Positions 11,215 through 24,416 are shown, counted from the stretch's first letter. The stretch is 64,000 nt of DNA from Sisyra terminalis (GCA_958496175.1 OY292274.1:63188630-63252629), one strand, 5' to 3'. Made by a program: numbers and translations. Notes: a model not told the origin generated them from the sequence alone.

Positions 11215-12590
11215 AGGATCAGTCCAAATAAAGTGGTCCAAAAATAAATGAAATAGTTGCTCGACCATTTAAAAAAAAAAAATTGTCTGTTATCACTCCA
11301 ACATGTTGGTAGTTCAAATTCATCATTATTTTAATTTTATTGTTTTTAGTTTTCCAGTGGTGGCCATATTAGTTTTACTAGGCGCAGACATTTTCACACT
11401 TTTAAGGGTTTGCGGAAACTTGATTACCTCAGGCCTTATTTGTCCTATCAAAAAGAAACTAAAAGCAGTGGGTTAATAAAAATATAAGCTATAAGGTTGT
11501 AATAAGACGTTTTCACCTAAATGTAATTCTAAGAGGTGAAATTTCAGCCTAAATTTTAGGGTCTTATTTGTAAAAACTCCAATTTTCACGGAAAGATTGT
11601 GATGGATGGGAAAGAGTCTACACGTTAAAACTTTTCTTACAAACAATTAGGTACTAGTTGTATTCAAATACAGAATTTGAAGTCTGAAACTTTAATCCTT
11701 TTAAAAATAAAAAATAACAAAATTTGGAAATTTTCAAAGTTTGCAATTTTCTGAGCTCAATATCTCTGGTGGGGGACCAGATAAAAATCTGAAATATCAC
11801 CGAATTATAGTACTGTATGATAGCATTATGCACCTAAAATTTGGAGTTTGATATTTGACTAGGAGCAGATGTATTGCAAGCACAAAATATCAAAATAATG
11901 CATACTTCAGTAGGTGAATATAATGTATTTAACCATTTACCTCTGCTCTTAATCAAATCTCAAACTCCAAATTTTAGGTGCATAATGCTACCATACAGTA
12001 CTATAATGAGGTAATATTTCAGATTTTTATCTGGTCTCCCACTAGAGATATTGACCTCAGAAAATTGCAAATTTTGAAAATTTCCAAATTTTGTTATTTT
12101 TTATTTTAAAAAGGATTAAAGTCTCAGACTTCAAATTTTGTTTTTGAATACAACTAGTACCTAATTGTTAGTAAAGAAAGTAATAACTTGTAGACTCTTT
12201 CCCTTCCTTCAGAATCTTTCCGTGAAAATTGGAGTTTTTACAAATGAGAGCTCAAAATTTAAGCTGAAATTTCACCCCTAAGAATTACATTTAGGTGAAA
12301 ACGTCTCATTACAACCTTATAGCTTATATTTTCATGAATACATTGCTTTTAGTTTCATTTTGATAGGACAAATAGGGCCTGAGATAATCAAGTTTCCGCG
12401 AACCCTTAAAAGTGCGAAAATATCTGCGTCTAGTAAAACTAATATGGCGACCACTGGAAAACTAAAAACAATAAAATTAAAATAATGATAAATTTGAACT
12501 ACCAACATGTTGAGGTGACAGCAAAAAAAAAATCAGAATAAAAAAAAATAGTCAAACGACCAGTGTTGGACCGACTAAATTGGAATGATC
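11215..12590. repeat. Large palindromic element family C
   Basis: Arms of about 600 bp (roughly 11283-11900 and 11905-12525) are reverse complements at high but imperfect identity. Matching blocks include AACATGTTGG, TTTTCCAGTGGTGGCCATAT and its complement, CAAACTCCAAATTTTAGGTG, and CTTTCCGTGAAAATTGGAG. Weaker terminal similarity (TCCAAATAAAGTGGTCCAA against the complement of TTGGACCGACTAAATTGGA) extends it outward. No coding capacity. Confidence 0.85.
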
Positions 12591-12599
12591 GAGGAGTAA

Positions 12600-14700
12600 T
12601 AGTAATTCATTCCTTATGTTTCTGATAGCAAGCTATGAAAGAATATGAGGTGGGTTAATCGTTAAAAACCAATCACATTCTTATCCAAAATGTAGCCATT
12701 TTGAAGAACTAACCAATGAAATTGGAAAGTTCAAATTAAATGGCAAAACATTAAAGCCAAAATGAGGCCACAAATTTGATTAAAAAAAAATTTTTTGTTA
12801 AAATTCTTCAATTTTCATTTTTTTAAACTTTCTTTTTTATATTTTTCCCCTCAAGACTCACAAAATTAGTTTACCTTTGAATGGAATAACTTATTGAAAA
12901 GTACAATTTATTTGTGATAAGTTAAAGTTTAAAATTTTAATGAAAATTTATTGAAAAAAAAAATATTCATATTTCTATATATTCTTATATAGAAAAATAG
13001 CTTTCTCTGCCTTTATAAATATAAATAAAATGATAGTTAAATAAAATCTATGATTAGAAAATGTTGAACAATAAAAATCATTTAAAGCTTTGTTTTTCAA
13101 TCGATCTTTTGAAATATCGAGAAAAAAAATTGATTTTGTAGTTTAGGCCAAATTAATCATTTTTTTTTTTATTGTAAAAGAGGCATTAGAAGTGAAATCT
13201 GGGTATGTAAATGGGACCTCATAAATATGTGCAAAAAGCCTCTGCATATTTACTCCGTAATAAGTCCTTAAATTTCTTAGGCGAATTAAAAATGTTGGCC
13301 AATATGAAATACTTAAATTGTAAGTATGTAAATGAGGTTGAAAAATTTTAGATAATTGAAATAAAAAAAACAATATTGGTTACAATTACACCAACCTAGA
13401 AACTAAGTTACACTTAAACAAAAAATCAATAAAAAGTGCATTTTTATCAATGCTTTGTATATAATAAGCTTTTTCACTAAACCAAAAAAAAATATATTAA
13501 TAATTTGCCTAAAGATAAGTTATTTGAATGGTAAGAGAAAATTTGAAATTGAAAAAAAAAATAAAAAAATTGATCTAATTTCTTAAAATCAAAACTAAGG
13601 AAAATCGGTTTTTAAAATCCTTTAAGTTGAACTTTTTACCAACTTCTAAAACTGATGATTCCTCTAATGGAATTATTAAATAAATGTGGATCTGTTACTT
13701 TAAAATACAATTAAATTGTTCATTTTTTTTAATTGGGAAAGTTTTTCCAATTTCAAATTCACTCGTACCTCCATCTATAAATTGTACACTACACCAAGTG
13801 TTTGTGGTGAAAAGAATTTATGTGATACTTTAAAACAAGTGAATTTGTCATCACAATCTTCAACCTTCAATTTCCTTCACAAATTTTCAATAAAAAGTTC
13901 AAATAAAAACAGTTTTTAACAAATTGCAGTTTAAATTCTTATATAATACTCTTACAATATACTAAAACGTTAAAAAAGTTAATTTAAATTTTTAAAAACG
14001 GACGCAGGAACAATAAGAAAATATATTTACAAGAAATGTTTCAACAATGGTACATAAAAAATTATAAAAAATAAAAAACTAATAAAAAAGTACTCATATA
14101 AAACTTTAAAAAATTAGAGTTACGTTAGGCATATCAAAAAAATTTGTTTAGTAAAGTATATAAATAAGTATCTATTTGAAAAAGCAAAAACTATGATAAA
14201 TCTAAATCAAGCGAATATTAAATTCAAATAATAATAAATAATAAATTGTGATTTATTAAAAAAAAAAAATAATTTATAGATAAAAATACACTGAAAACTA
14301 TTGAGAAAATATGACAAAAAAAATGTAAGAAAACTTTTCAAAATTTATAATTAGAAATGAAAAATATCGCTTTCCAAAAAACAAAGTGCTACAAAACTGA
14401 TTTGCTTTGGAAAATTGTTTCAGTGAAAATATTAGTTATTAATGAAAAAGCAATAATTATTGATTAAATCAATTAACCAGTTCAGTCGCAAGAAATTTCT
14501 TTGTTTCTTATGCTCAACTTTTGTAAAATACTTATATGCATTTTCACATTCTTGACAAACTTGTGTTAATGAAAGAAAAACCAAAAAAAAAAAACAAACT
14601 AATATCGTTTTAATAAAAACGTATTCGAAACGATAAAATAATGTCTTTTGTGATTAATTTTTCGAATTTACTTATAGCCCGCTCATCGATGAATTTTCAC
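12600..14700. other. Gene-free, very AT-rich stretch
   Basis: Long A and T runs dominate. Open frames here are short and of AT-driven composition (K, N, I, F). I see no bounded element. Confidence 0.5.
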
Positions 14701-14724
14701 ACGTAAGATTTATTGCCGTATAAA

Positions 14725-14902
14725 ATGCACGTGGTGGGGAATTTTAAGATGCAGTTTGATATATGCAGTAGTTGCATATTGGTTGCAATTTTGTGCTGCT
14801 TAATTTTTTCGGTGGAATTTTTTAGACGTAGGTATAACAATGAAGAGCGTTTTTTGTCCGTTTTTCTTCAGTTTTTTGTGTTGGAACATTTGCAATTCAC
14901 AA
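14725..14902 (+). other. Possible first exon with signal-peptide-like start
   Basis: From ATG 14725 the frame reads MHVVGNFKMQFDICSSCILV followed by a hydrophobic run (AILCCLIFSV), like a signal peptide or signal anchor. A good donor GTAAGTAT follows at about 14907. It could be the first exon of the gene ending at 20507, but direct splicing to the exon at 19725 would create a stop (T+AA), so an intermediate exon would be needed. Weak evidence. Confidence 0.2.
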
Positions 14903-14964
14903 TATGTAAGTATCATGTTATAATCAAACATATATTTTAAATATTTTTTTTTAATAAGAAGACA

Positions 14965-15165
14965 ATTCAGGATGTTTGAGATCGGTTTTTTTTATTGAAT
15001 TTAAATTGAAAGTATTTTATTTTTGTGAATCAAGAAGCCTGATGAAGTTACGAAACGTAGCTAATTGAATAGCAAAAATATTAAATAAAAAAAACCGATC
15101 TTAAACAACCTGAAAAAAGCTGAGATCTGAATTTTATCATCTATTTTAAATATTGTTATAATTTC
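14965..15165. repeat. Hairpin-forming repeat with hammerhead-like motif
   Basis: TGAGATCGGTTTTTTTTATT (about 14980) pairs with AATAAAAAAAACCGATCTTA (about 15085), with CAGG..TTTGAG and its complement outside. Between the arms lies CCTGATGA, A, GTTAC, GAAACGTA (15038-15058), resembling the hammerhead-like motifs elsewhere but with a very short stem II. The downstream phrase AGCTGAGATCTGAATTT.ATC recurs after the hairpin at 37196-37310, so the two are copies of one family. Confidence 0.6.
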
Positions 15166-15484
15166 ACTAGTAAAAACTTTCCTTCAAAATTAAAAATCTT
15201 TTTACCTACGATGAAAGTGGGTAACACGAAAATTAATTGTTCTATAGTCAATTTTATGACCATTTTCTACCACAAATACAACAACAGTTCAAATAACAAG
15301 GAAGTTAACACCCCCAATAGAAAAACCAACTTGAAAATTCCAAATATTTTCTTTCTTTATTATCAAAACAATCTTTTATGGGGCATTCAATGATAACTGG
15401 TGGGACATTTGACTTTGAATTTCGACTAATTATGAGCTACAATTAGATGATTGAAACTAGTATAATCATAAAATGTATCTCATT

Positions 15485-16450
15485 TTATAGAAAAACCAGC
15501 TGATCCCCGCAACTTCGTCTGCGTAACGTAGGTGTGGATTATGTTTTCTTTTCAAATTTGCCATTTGTAGTGGTATATGAAAATTTTTATTTTTCTTATT
15601 TCTTTTACGAAAAACATAATCTTACTTAAAAATACTATTTTGTCAACTTTAAAAAGACACATTTAATAAACTGTTGCAAACAATAAAATTGTTCTATGTA
15701 ATAATCAATTAATTTTCAAAAAATATTTATAAATATCTAAAAAGAGTATATCTATTGCGTATAGCTACAGTAGGTATACCTACCGTAGACCAAATAATCT
15801 GTAAATCAATCAGCCTCTATACATAAATAAAAAATACCGCCAAGTTCAATAAAGTTGGTCTTAATTATAAGTAAAATGGGGTGACCATGCGACATTTTTC
15901 AAATAACTTACATTTTTAAACTTTTGATATCTTTCGAATGGAATGTTCAAACTGAATAACTCAACAAGTTACATAATGGTATTGAAGCAAACTTAAATAT
16001 GAAGTCATTTATTTTGATAAGGATTAATCCCAAAGTATAAATAAAAGAGCTTTTATAGCGGTAGTATTTATATATATTTTTAAAATGAAAAAACACTTAT
16101 TGTGACATAACTATAAAAGCTAAACATATGCTGTCGCTGTATTTTTGTAGATAATGATATGTTCTGCAAAATTGTACTACATTATTTTGTTCTATAACCA
16201 ATAGTTATCGCAGCGCACGCGATAAAAGAATGTTTTTTGGTAATTTTTTCAGACCTTGGGTTACATTATTGGAGTTTTAGTATAGAATCTTAACTTTTTT
16301 GCAAATTTAATATAGCCTATGTTCACCGGAAATAGTGTAGCTTCCCAACAGTGAAAGAATTTTTCAATTCGGTCAAGTAGTTTCGGAGCCTATTCAAAGC
16401 AAACAAACAATCAAATATTTCCTCTTTATATTAATAGATAATAGATAACC
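15485..16450. repeat. Degenerate interspersed repeat, probably a non-LTR retrotransposon remnant
   Basis: It begins with the phrase GATCCCCGCAACTTCGTCTG and matches the copy at 37345-38660 over a long internal block (for example ATCAATTAATTTTCAAAAAA and AAATAATCTGTAAATCAAT). Its end, TTCAATTCGGTCAAGTAGTT...CAAACAAACAATCAAA, resembles the 3' tails of RTE/Proto2-type elements common in insects. The class is inferred from that resemblance; no coding region survives. Confidence 0.55.
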
Positions 16451-16997
16451 AATTAACAACATCACTTAATAAAAAAAATCTTTCTTTTCTTAGTGCCTTG
16501 TAATTGTCACTTGAATTAGTGTGACTAGTGGGACACCAAAAAATCCTTCTCTCTTACTATAGTTCTTCACAAAACTTCTCTCCTTGATTTCGGATTTAAA
16601 GATTCATTTTGCCAACCGGAAAAGGAAAGCTTTACATTCTTTATGCCTTTGTTAACTTTAATTGTGTGACTTACCTAATTTTCCCCTAAAATTCATATTA
16701 ATTCCCTAATAATTCCCAGATAATACACAATTGCGAAAGAAGCAATATCTCAGCTAATGAGAGATTTGTAACGAAGTTTAGATTTCCAAAAAAATAACGT
16801 TTTTAAACGGGCATTACTAACGAAACCGGTAACTGTTGTATTGGTAACCATTGATTGGATATTATACAAAAGGTCTATACTATGAACGATTTATGACTAT
16901 ATACTACCCAAAACATTTTCATTGATACATATGTGATATGGTAAACTTAAGTTTACTATCGGCAATGTGTGTAGTTTGATAAAGCTCAGTATATAGC

Positions 16998-17708
16998 CAG
17001 TGACGTAGCTAGGTAACCAAGGACCCTAGGGCAAATTAAAAAATGGGGCCCCACTGCTATGTAAACTGATTAGGTTTTATCAAATAAAAATATGAAATAT
17101 TCAAATACTTTAAAAATGCTAAGTTACTTAAGCGCTTTTTTGTGCACTGCAGGACAGGTAATAAAAATATTAAACAGTAACAACATGAATTACAATGAAT
17201 ACTTGGTGTAGGTTTGGCTAATAAAACGAAATAGAGAAGATTCAAGAGTTTATTTTATAAAGATCGGACCTACCAACTGACTAAATAACAATAATATTTA
17301 CAATTTTTTCCTAGTTTTAGTTTTCGCAAAAGTATCAATGACTCCGTTTAAATCCAGGCTTGATGCAGTTTTGTTTTCAATCGCTATTAGCGATAAATGT
17401 CGGAGTCGAGTTTGGCCCATATTATTTCTTAAATATTTTTTTATTATTTTTAATTTGCTAAATGACCTTTTAGCTGCTGCAGAAGTGACAGGAATTGTAA
17501 ACAATAATAACATTACTGTAAATACTTCCATTAGGTCGCATTCTAGCACTCCATATTTGTTCATTATTTCCTTACATAATTGGTGAACTTCCAACTGGAT
17601 TTCCAAAAGTTCAGTTCGATCGAGATATCTGGTAAGGATTCGAGGGCCCCCTGACCTTGAGGGCCCCGGGGCACTGCCCCGCCTAGCCCCCAGGTAGCTA
17701 CGCCACTG
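16998..17708 (-). mobile_element. hAT-type element with transposase dimerisation-domain fragment
   Basis: Ends CAGTGACGTAGCTA and TAGCTACGCCACTG are hAT-like terminal inverted repeats. The flanking 8-mers TATATAGC and TATTTAGA agree at 6 of 8 positions, fitting a decayed 8-bp target duplication. On the minus strand about 17301-17606 encodes the C-terminal hAT dimerisation region (TIPVTSAAAKRSFSKLKIIK, YLRNNMGQTRLRHLSLIAIE). Two related copies make up the composite at 53039-54551. Too short to encode an active transposase. Confidence 0.85.
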
Positions 17709-18826
17709 TATTTAGACCGTAGAGTTTAGAGGCCATTTAAGAAAAGTGCTACAATGTAATGAATACTTTAAATTCTCAGATACGAAAAAATCGAGCAAGC
17801 AGTGCAAACAACACTTGGCAGTATTTCCTGAAAACTTTAGAAAAATAGGAATATTATCGCATAGGATTTAGAGTGCCTGTTTCTCACATATAATATAAAC
17901 CAAATGGTTTTTTGGAATTGATCCGAAACTAAATCAATAGAAAATCAAATATTTTGAAAACTAATTAACAATGAAACCTTAAATTTTTTATTATTGGAAA
18001 TATGATTTTTCAATTAATTCATATAACACCGTTATTTCATATAACTCGATTGGTTCATAAAAAATTTTAGAAGATTTATTTATTTTTCATGCTAAGATCT
18101 ATAAATTTTGTTAGTAACTTTTAGCTTTAAATATTTATTTAAAACACATTGTAGAAATGGTAAAAATTACAAACAATTTGAGCAATGAATGTCCAAATAA
18201 TTGATATTCGAACAATGGAAATATTTTGAATAAATTATCTAGATGCATAAAAGATGACTAGGCAGGTACTTAAAAAATTTAATTTCCAGCTGAAGGACTC
18301 GAATCAATTATAAAAGAAATGAATTATTAAACAATATACATTATAAACGTAAAAAAATGAATTTATAGTGCGTAAGAGTTTTATTGTTGTTGTCAGTTAA
18401 GAAAAATTATTTCCTTTTTTGAGTGACTTTTAAATTTGCAATTATAGGTTTTGTGTTTAGATAAATAATTTTAAACTAACAACTTATCCATAAAAATGGA
18501 AAAAAAAATTATAGTCTAATACCATTTTATCTTTGATCTTATTTTAACGAATATTGTCTGTGAAAATAGTTTAGTAATGGGATGAAAATTTAAATATTTA
18601 GTATTAGGGATGAAACTTTCAATATTAAAATATGAAGATAGACGAAATATGAGAACTGATATAGAAAAATATTTGCTTATTTCAAGAAGATTAGATTGTC
18701 CGTTACCTAAACTTTCTTAATTGAGGAGCAATGAGGCTATTAGAACTGCATTTTCTTCATTATACTTCTAAAAAAATTATATGAAAGGCAACTTTGACGA
18801 AAAATTGCCTTGGAATTACAAACATT

Positions 18827-18901
18827 TTTTTTTTGCCTTTGATCTGGGGACCTCTCCTGCGAGTTCCTCTGCGCTGCGTCCTAAAAGGACTATTGCGCCC
18901 C
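18827..18901 (-). mobile_element. 75-bp stub of a 5'-truncated non-LTR retrotransposon
   Basis: A GC-rich 75-bp insert ends in an A-tail on the minus strand (T-run at 18827-18834). It is flanked by a perfect 12-bp direct repeat, ATTACAAACATT, at 18815-18826 and 18902-18913. This is the signature of target-primed reverse transcription. Too short to assign a clade. Confidence 0.75.
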
Positions 18902-19724
18902 ATTACAAACATTACTACAATCGATTTGAATATGAAGTAGAAAAAATGATAGATCTATAGATACCAAGTTCAAGGATATATATTTAAGAGAAATTATAGT
19001 TATGGGTACAGCCTGTGATATAGCCCAAGTTTCAGGACCTATCCTGAATCCCTAATTTGTGATAAAGAACTTATTACACTAACTTATTACAGTTTTCTCT
19101 TACAATTTTCTTACTCTGTTCAACTAAACGGTAAACGGAAATATAAAAAAAAATCTTATATAATAAAAATTATAGAAGTATAGAAAAAAATCGTTTTCAT
19201 GTCAAGAAAAATTATAAATTCATTCAATGATATATATATATCACAAAAATGCGTAGGTTTTTCCTTTTTGCATAAAATTGAACGACAAATAACAGAGAAA
19301 TGTAAAATACTTGAATTTTAAGTAGCATTTTTTATTAATACTAAATTTGATGCAGTATCGATTTCGGTTATTGTCTACCCCATAAAAACACATTTAACTT
19401 ATTGTTTTGATTAAACCGTATATAAATTTATTAGTAACAATCATTCAATGAAAAGAATCGTATCATAGGTACAATCGTTAGTCTCATATTTACTCTCGTT
19501 AAAAAATTATTGTCAATTATTTCCAAAAATTTGTACATGGCAATGACAATAAACGAAACAGTCAAATTAGGTAGCTTGAATTTCTAAAAATTTTACGTAA
19601 AAACCAAGAAAGTTTGGCATTTTAAATTAATGTACCTACTTGTAATATATTAACAAGTTGGTCTTATTTTTTAAGGTTTTTTTTCCCACTCGTATATTCA
19701 TTAACGAATTTGTTTTCGTTTTAG

Positions 19725-20507
19725 AACCCACAGTTTTTGTACAACCAAAATTTCCCATTGGCCGAAAACAATTGGATGGCACCATACGCAGATCCAATTC
19801 CATATAATAACCCACCATCACTAAATCCCTATACATTTCAACAAAGAAGACTAAGTTATGATGAATACAACATGATGAAGCCCTATAAACCGCCGAAAAA
19901 CGTGTACACCGGAATGCCCGTTCCAAGTCCTGCCAACAACTTCCGGCAATTTTCGCCCCGATGGAGACTATACCAACAGCCACGCTGGTGGGAAATTCTT
20001 GGGGTGCCAACAGCCCCGCGTGTCTATCCAGCGGTCTCATCAAATTTTCGTCTAAAACAAAACAGAAAATTTTTCTACACCCAACTCCAAAAAAATGAAA
20101 TCCATAAAGACCAATCAAAAATGACTGAACTACAAAGCTTAATTGAGTCGAATATTGACAAAGTAAACACCAAACTGGAGGCTGCAACGGAAGGTTTCAA
20201 CAATGAGGCATTGTTGCCAGAACAAATGGACCAAATTGTCGATTTGTACGACAAAGTCGGCCAGGAATTGATTCATGCCTATGTCAATATATTCGATCAA
20301 GGATTTCGGCCGTTTATTAAAGCAGCGATTCGTTCATTTTTGAATAAAATTCATTCGGCACAAAAAGATGCAAAACCAGCAGAATCGGTGGTAGATGATT
20401 CTAACAATAAAGTGGAAAGTAGCAGAAGATTGTTGGATAGCAAAAATCTTAAATCAGAAGTTGGTCCACGTGCGTTGTGGGTTAATGGTACACAACCCAA
20501 AGCATAA
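19725..20507 (+). CDS. 3'-terminal exon of an unrecognised protein
   Basis: A strong acceptor (TTCGTTTTAG) at 19715-19724 opens an exon in frame from 19725, reading NPQFLYNQNFPLAENN, to TAA at 20505-20507, 260 codons. Residues 1-110 are rich in Pro, Tyr, Asn and aromatic residues (AENNWMAPYADPIPYNNPP, RWRLYQQPRWWEILGVP). Residues 120-215 are predicted helical and charged (KMTELQSLIESNIDKVNTKL, EQMDQIVDLYDKVGQELIHA). The tail is polar. A composition so unlike the AT-rich flanks and a clean 783-bp open frame support a real exon. No in-frame ATG precedes it in this exon, so upstream exons must exist; I could not identify them. An AATAAA at 20674-20679 may end the transcript. No family recognised. 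Confidence 0.75.
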   Translation, partial: NPQFLYNQNFPLAENNWMAPYADPIPYNNPPSLNPYTFQQRRLSYDEYNMMKPYKPPKNVYTGMPVPSPANNFRQFSPRWRLYQQPRWWEILGVPTAPRVYPAVSSNFRLKQNRKFFYTQLQKNEIHKDQSKMTELQSLIESNIDKVNTKLEAATEGFNNEALLPEQMDQIVDLYDKVGQELIHAYVNIFDQGFRPFIKAAIRSFLNKIHSAQKDAKPAESVVDDSNNKVESSRRLLDSKNLKSEVGPRALWVNGTQPKA

Positions 20508-20759
20508 TTTACAACACCCATTATTTGGTCATAACTTTGATACACATAACAATGCTCAGAATATATAATATTGAACTAAATGGTCACATCTTCGACATCA
20601 TAGAAAGTGTAAGAGGATCATTATTTACATCCTTTTCTCAAAAAAATATACTAAAACAATGTTTCTTTTACCAAATAAACTTTCAAAAAAAAAAATATTA
20701 GTTCCCATTGAAAAAATTTATAACAATCTAAAGCTTATGCCAGGCATGGATACAGGAGA

Positions 20760-21963
20760 CGGTGGCTCAAAAAATTGATTTTTTTTACAAGTGACGCGGA
20801 AAAATGGGTTGCTGGACACCTTAAAAAAATTCCCACCAAGTATGAGCTCTGAATTTTAATAGGAAGATCCTCCGCATCACAGTTTTGTATTTTTTTCTCA
20901 GTCCAATAGAAAAAATTCAAACCTCATCATTTATCGATTGTACAGAAAAATGTTCTGAAAGAATTTTTTAGGAAATTTAATGCTCTACAAAAAAGGTATC
21001 TTATATTTATTCCGTAAACCTCACCATTTGAAAGATATTAAGGAATTAATTTTGATTATTTTAAGACAAATTTCATTTTTGTTTATGAATTTTATAACTC
21101 GACAATAAATGACTCTTATACAATGCGCAATACAAATTTTTGTGGGAAATTAACTGCTCTATAAAAATGGTTTCTTATGTTTTGGTGAGTAAATTAACCT
21201 TTCAAAAGATATTCATCATCAAACTTTCATGTGTACGGGTTTTAAAAGTTTTTGATGAAATATTTGAAAAATTTCAATTTAATTTATAATTTTTGAGAAA
21301 ATTTACACGAATCTTAGTTTTCATCAACTGAGAAACTTCAAAATATTTTTCAAGTTTTTTTTTATGCTTAAGTATATTTGTCTCCATTTAAAAAAAATAA
21401 ATTGTACATTATTTATCGCTTAGTTAAATATTTATTAATAAAAAAAGTAAAGTTTTCATTATACATATATTATGATATATTTCAGTATTAGAAAAAAAAA
21501 ATTTTTTGAAAAATCTTTTGAAAGGTTAATTTAATCGCCAAAACATAAGAAACCATTTTTATAGAGCTGTTAATTTCCAACAAAAATTTGTATTGCGCAT
21601 TGTATAAGTCATTTATTGTCGAGTTAAATTCATAAACAAAAATGAAATTTGTCTTAAAATAATCAAAATTAAATCCTTAATATTTTTCAAATGGTGAGGC
21701 TTACGGAAAAAATACTAAATACCTTTTTTGTAGAGCATTAAATTTCCTAAAAAATTCTCTTAAAACATTTTTCTGTACAATCGATAAATGATGAGGTATG
21801 AATTTTTTTCTATTGGACTGTGAAAAAAATACAAAATTGCGATGCGGAGGATCATCCTATTAAAATTAAGAGCTCATACTTGGTGAGAATTTTTTAAGGT
21901 GTCTAGCAACCCATTTTTTCGTGTAACTTGTAAAAAAAAATAATCGATTTTTTTGACCCACCC
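20760..21963. repeat. Palindromic element family F
   Basis: The left terminus GGTGGCTCAAAAAATTGATT matches the complement of the right terminus, AATCGATTTTTTTGACCCACC, and TA follows the right end. Arms of about 550 bp match throughout (for example CATCATTTATCGATTGTACA; ATTTTTGTAGAGCATTAAAT or complement). Modules such as GCTCTACAAAAAAGGT and AGAGCTCATACTTGG resemble those of families A, D and E. Confidence 0.85.
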
Positions 21964-22354
21964 TAGTAATTAACTCCAATTTACAACGGAAATATTTTAT
22001 TTTTACGGTTAAAACATACGGGGATTAACGGGTATTACGGGGAAAACATACAAATTTTCGGAAAAATAACATCAAAATAAGCTCCCCATCAATTAATGTC
22101 TTATATCCGTGCCTGGCGGCGCAAATATAACTAAAACACTACGAATTACTTATACTACGTAGTATATAGTTTATATTTGTACTCTTTTCTCTAATATAAG
22201 TGGTATAGATTCAGGATGGTTAGGGTGGCACCTCCCGAATAAAACTATTCGGGGAACATTTCACAGTAAATAATAGTGGAAATTCTTAAAGACTTCTTTG
22301 GTAGTGCAATAAAATAACAAATATAGGTGGAAATATCTTCCAAATTGATATAAC

Positions 22355-23184
22355 CAGAGGTGGGTTATTTGTATGACAAACTAGGCATGTGCCTAGGAGC
22401 AAGAGAATTCCAAAGGGGCACGAGGTACTAAGACAATTCCTCGTTCTTTAGAACTTGTTTCTTTAACAGTAGCTGTAGTTAAGAAAACAAATAGGAATAA
22501 GAAAAAGATTACTCCAATTTGGAGTAACCTTCACTACACATGTGGTATAATTCCTACTAGCCATCAATGTTTACTACTACCAGTACTAGTTAAATTTAGG
22601 GGTAGGGTATAAAAGGTCCGCGGGTATAAAGGTCCACCATGAGTATCTAAAATACTAGTGGCATATTACTCTATTTAACTATAAGGGCGGATTGGGGGGG
22701 GGCACGTGCCCCCCAGGGTATTTTTGTGTACTATGGAAATTCCATAACAGTACATAATTAGAACCAAATCAAATTATTAAAGTTGTAAAATATATGAATA
22801 AAGTAACAGAAAGAACATTAGTGAAACTTTAGACTATTTTTGGCTGGAATTACGAATTTTTTTCGTGATCCCTTTCACGCTCTTGCAAATGAAAGATGAT
22901 ATTGTGACCCCCCCCCAGAAAAAAATCCTGAATCTGCCCTTGGAAGTGTAAGAAGCATTTCGAGGCCACCCTGGCAGTTGGGCTACATATCATAAAAGTA
23001 CTGTACATATGAAAAAAAAACTGTTCCCTCTTATTATCTGGCGTTAAAATATAATTTTTTAGCGTGATATTCACCTTTTTCGACGTACATTTAAATCGCA
23101 CCCTTAAATGTATAAAATTTAGCGCTTGAAAGGGCGCCAATTAGGTGCTTGTTTAGGGTGTTCTTGACATCTAATCCACCTCTG
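22355..23184. mobile_element. hAT-type element with a second element inserted at 22683-22941
   Basis: Ends CAGAGGTGGGTTA and TAATCCACCTCTG are terminal inverted repeats. The flanking 8-mers GATATAAC and GATGTAAA agree at 6 of 8. Inside, AAGGGCGGATT (22683) and AATCTGCCCTT (ends 22941) bound a second G-run-containing element. No transposase frame is visible. Confidence 0.65.
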
Positions 23185-23812
23185 GATGTAAATTATAACA
23201 AAGGTTGACCAATTGACCTGCACCCCTAACAACTAAATTCAAGCTACGCCACTGTATAATGTGTCTATACTTTTCAATACTATTAAAATTCATAGGTAAT
23301 AGTTTGGTGAATATCCTAACAAAATAACGGAAAAGCTTATGTTTATTATTAAGATGTTTTCTCATATTATAATTTTGAAGCATAAATTATTGAAGAAACG
23401 GCTTAAATTCAAATTATGACCTGTTTCCCATGAATATTATAATAAATTGTATCCTGCATATTGATTTTCATGTACTTTAATATGTCTTATGCCTCAATTT
23501 AAAGCGAAACATAAATATTCTTACTTAATTTTACTACTTTAAAGTTTAGCAATCAATATGTTAGTTATTCTGATAAAATTTTATAAAATTCTTTGACCAA
23601 ATTGTTGCAATAAATAAAATTTTTACCATGACCAAAACACAATAAAGATAAGGAGCTATAGCATTAAATCTTATCCTTTTTTATTATTTTTAAATAAGAT
23701 ACTAATTTATACAGCTAAATCTTCGTGGTTATGCATGCTATTCATATCTCACCAATTTAGTACTAAACTGTATATAAATTTATAATTACGTTGAGATATC
23801 ATTGATATAGAC

Positions 23813-23932
23813 CAGTGACGGTGGACCTTTTTGAAAAAGAGATCAATTTTGAATCTTTGACATCACATTGGAAGGGAAACACACTACAATATTCTTAAAA
23901 TAAAAAATCATCCAAAAAGGTCGCCACCACTG
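23813..23932. mobile_element. 120-bp hAT-type MITE
   Basis: Left end CAGTGACGGTGGACCTTTTT is matched by the complement of the right end AAAAAGGTCGCCACCACTG. Flanking 8-mers ATATAGAC and GAATAGAC agree at 6 of 8. Non-coding. Confidence 0.75.
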
Positions 23933-24416
23933 GAATAGACTAAAGAATAGTGGTAACTCTTATTCCATTGCTTTACCAGTAACAATACAGCACTATCCCC
24001 TAGCTATGAATAAGGTACTGTAAATACCCCTACCATCCGTAAGAGATTTAGTCTTAGAAGGATTAAAAAAACATAAAATTGTAAAAAATAAATAAATCAT
24101 TATTTTTGTTAAAAGATATAATTTATGTGTTTATTTATACTATAGAAGAAGTTTTTTTGAGAACAAAAAGCTGGTTAGTTCGGTTCTGGTTAATTCCTTA
24201 TATGAACAACATATGTTATACCGGAGCCTCCAAATTCCTATGATTCATCCCCTAAAAGTTAACCATTATAATTAGAATATTAGGTCATAAAAAAAAAACA
24301 ATTTTCTATAGTTTTAAACCTTTAATTACTGTACATAGTCAATAAATTTTGTAATAAATAAAAAAATAATTCAATCATTTATTAATTAATCATTTATAAT
24401 TACAATATAAAACACA

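Noticed and set aside
17338..17586. 82-aa plus-strand frame
   Set aside because: Antisense of the hAT dimerisation-domain fragment.
14725..20507. Joining the signal-peptide-like frame at 14725 directly to the exon at 19725
   Set aside because: Phase 1 donor plus phase 0 acceptor gives an immediate TAA; without an intermediate exon it cannot be one gene.
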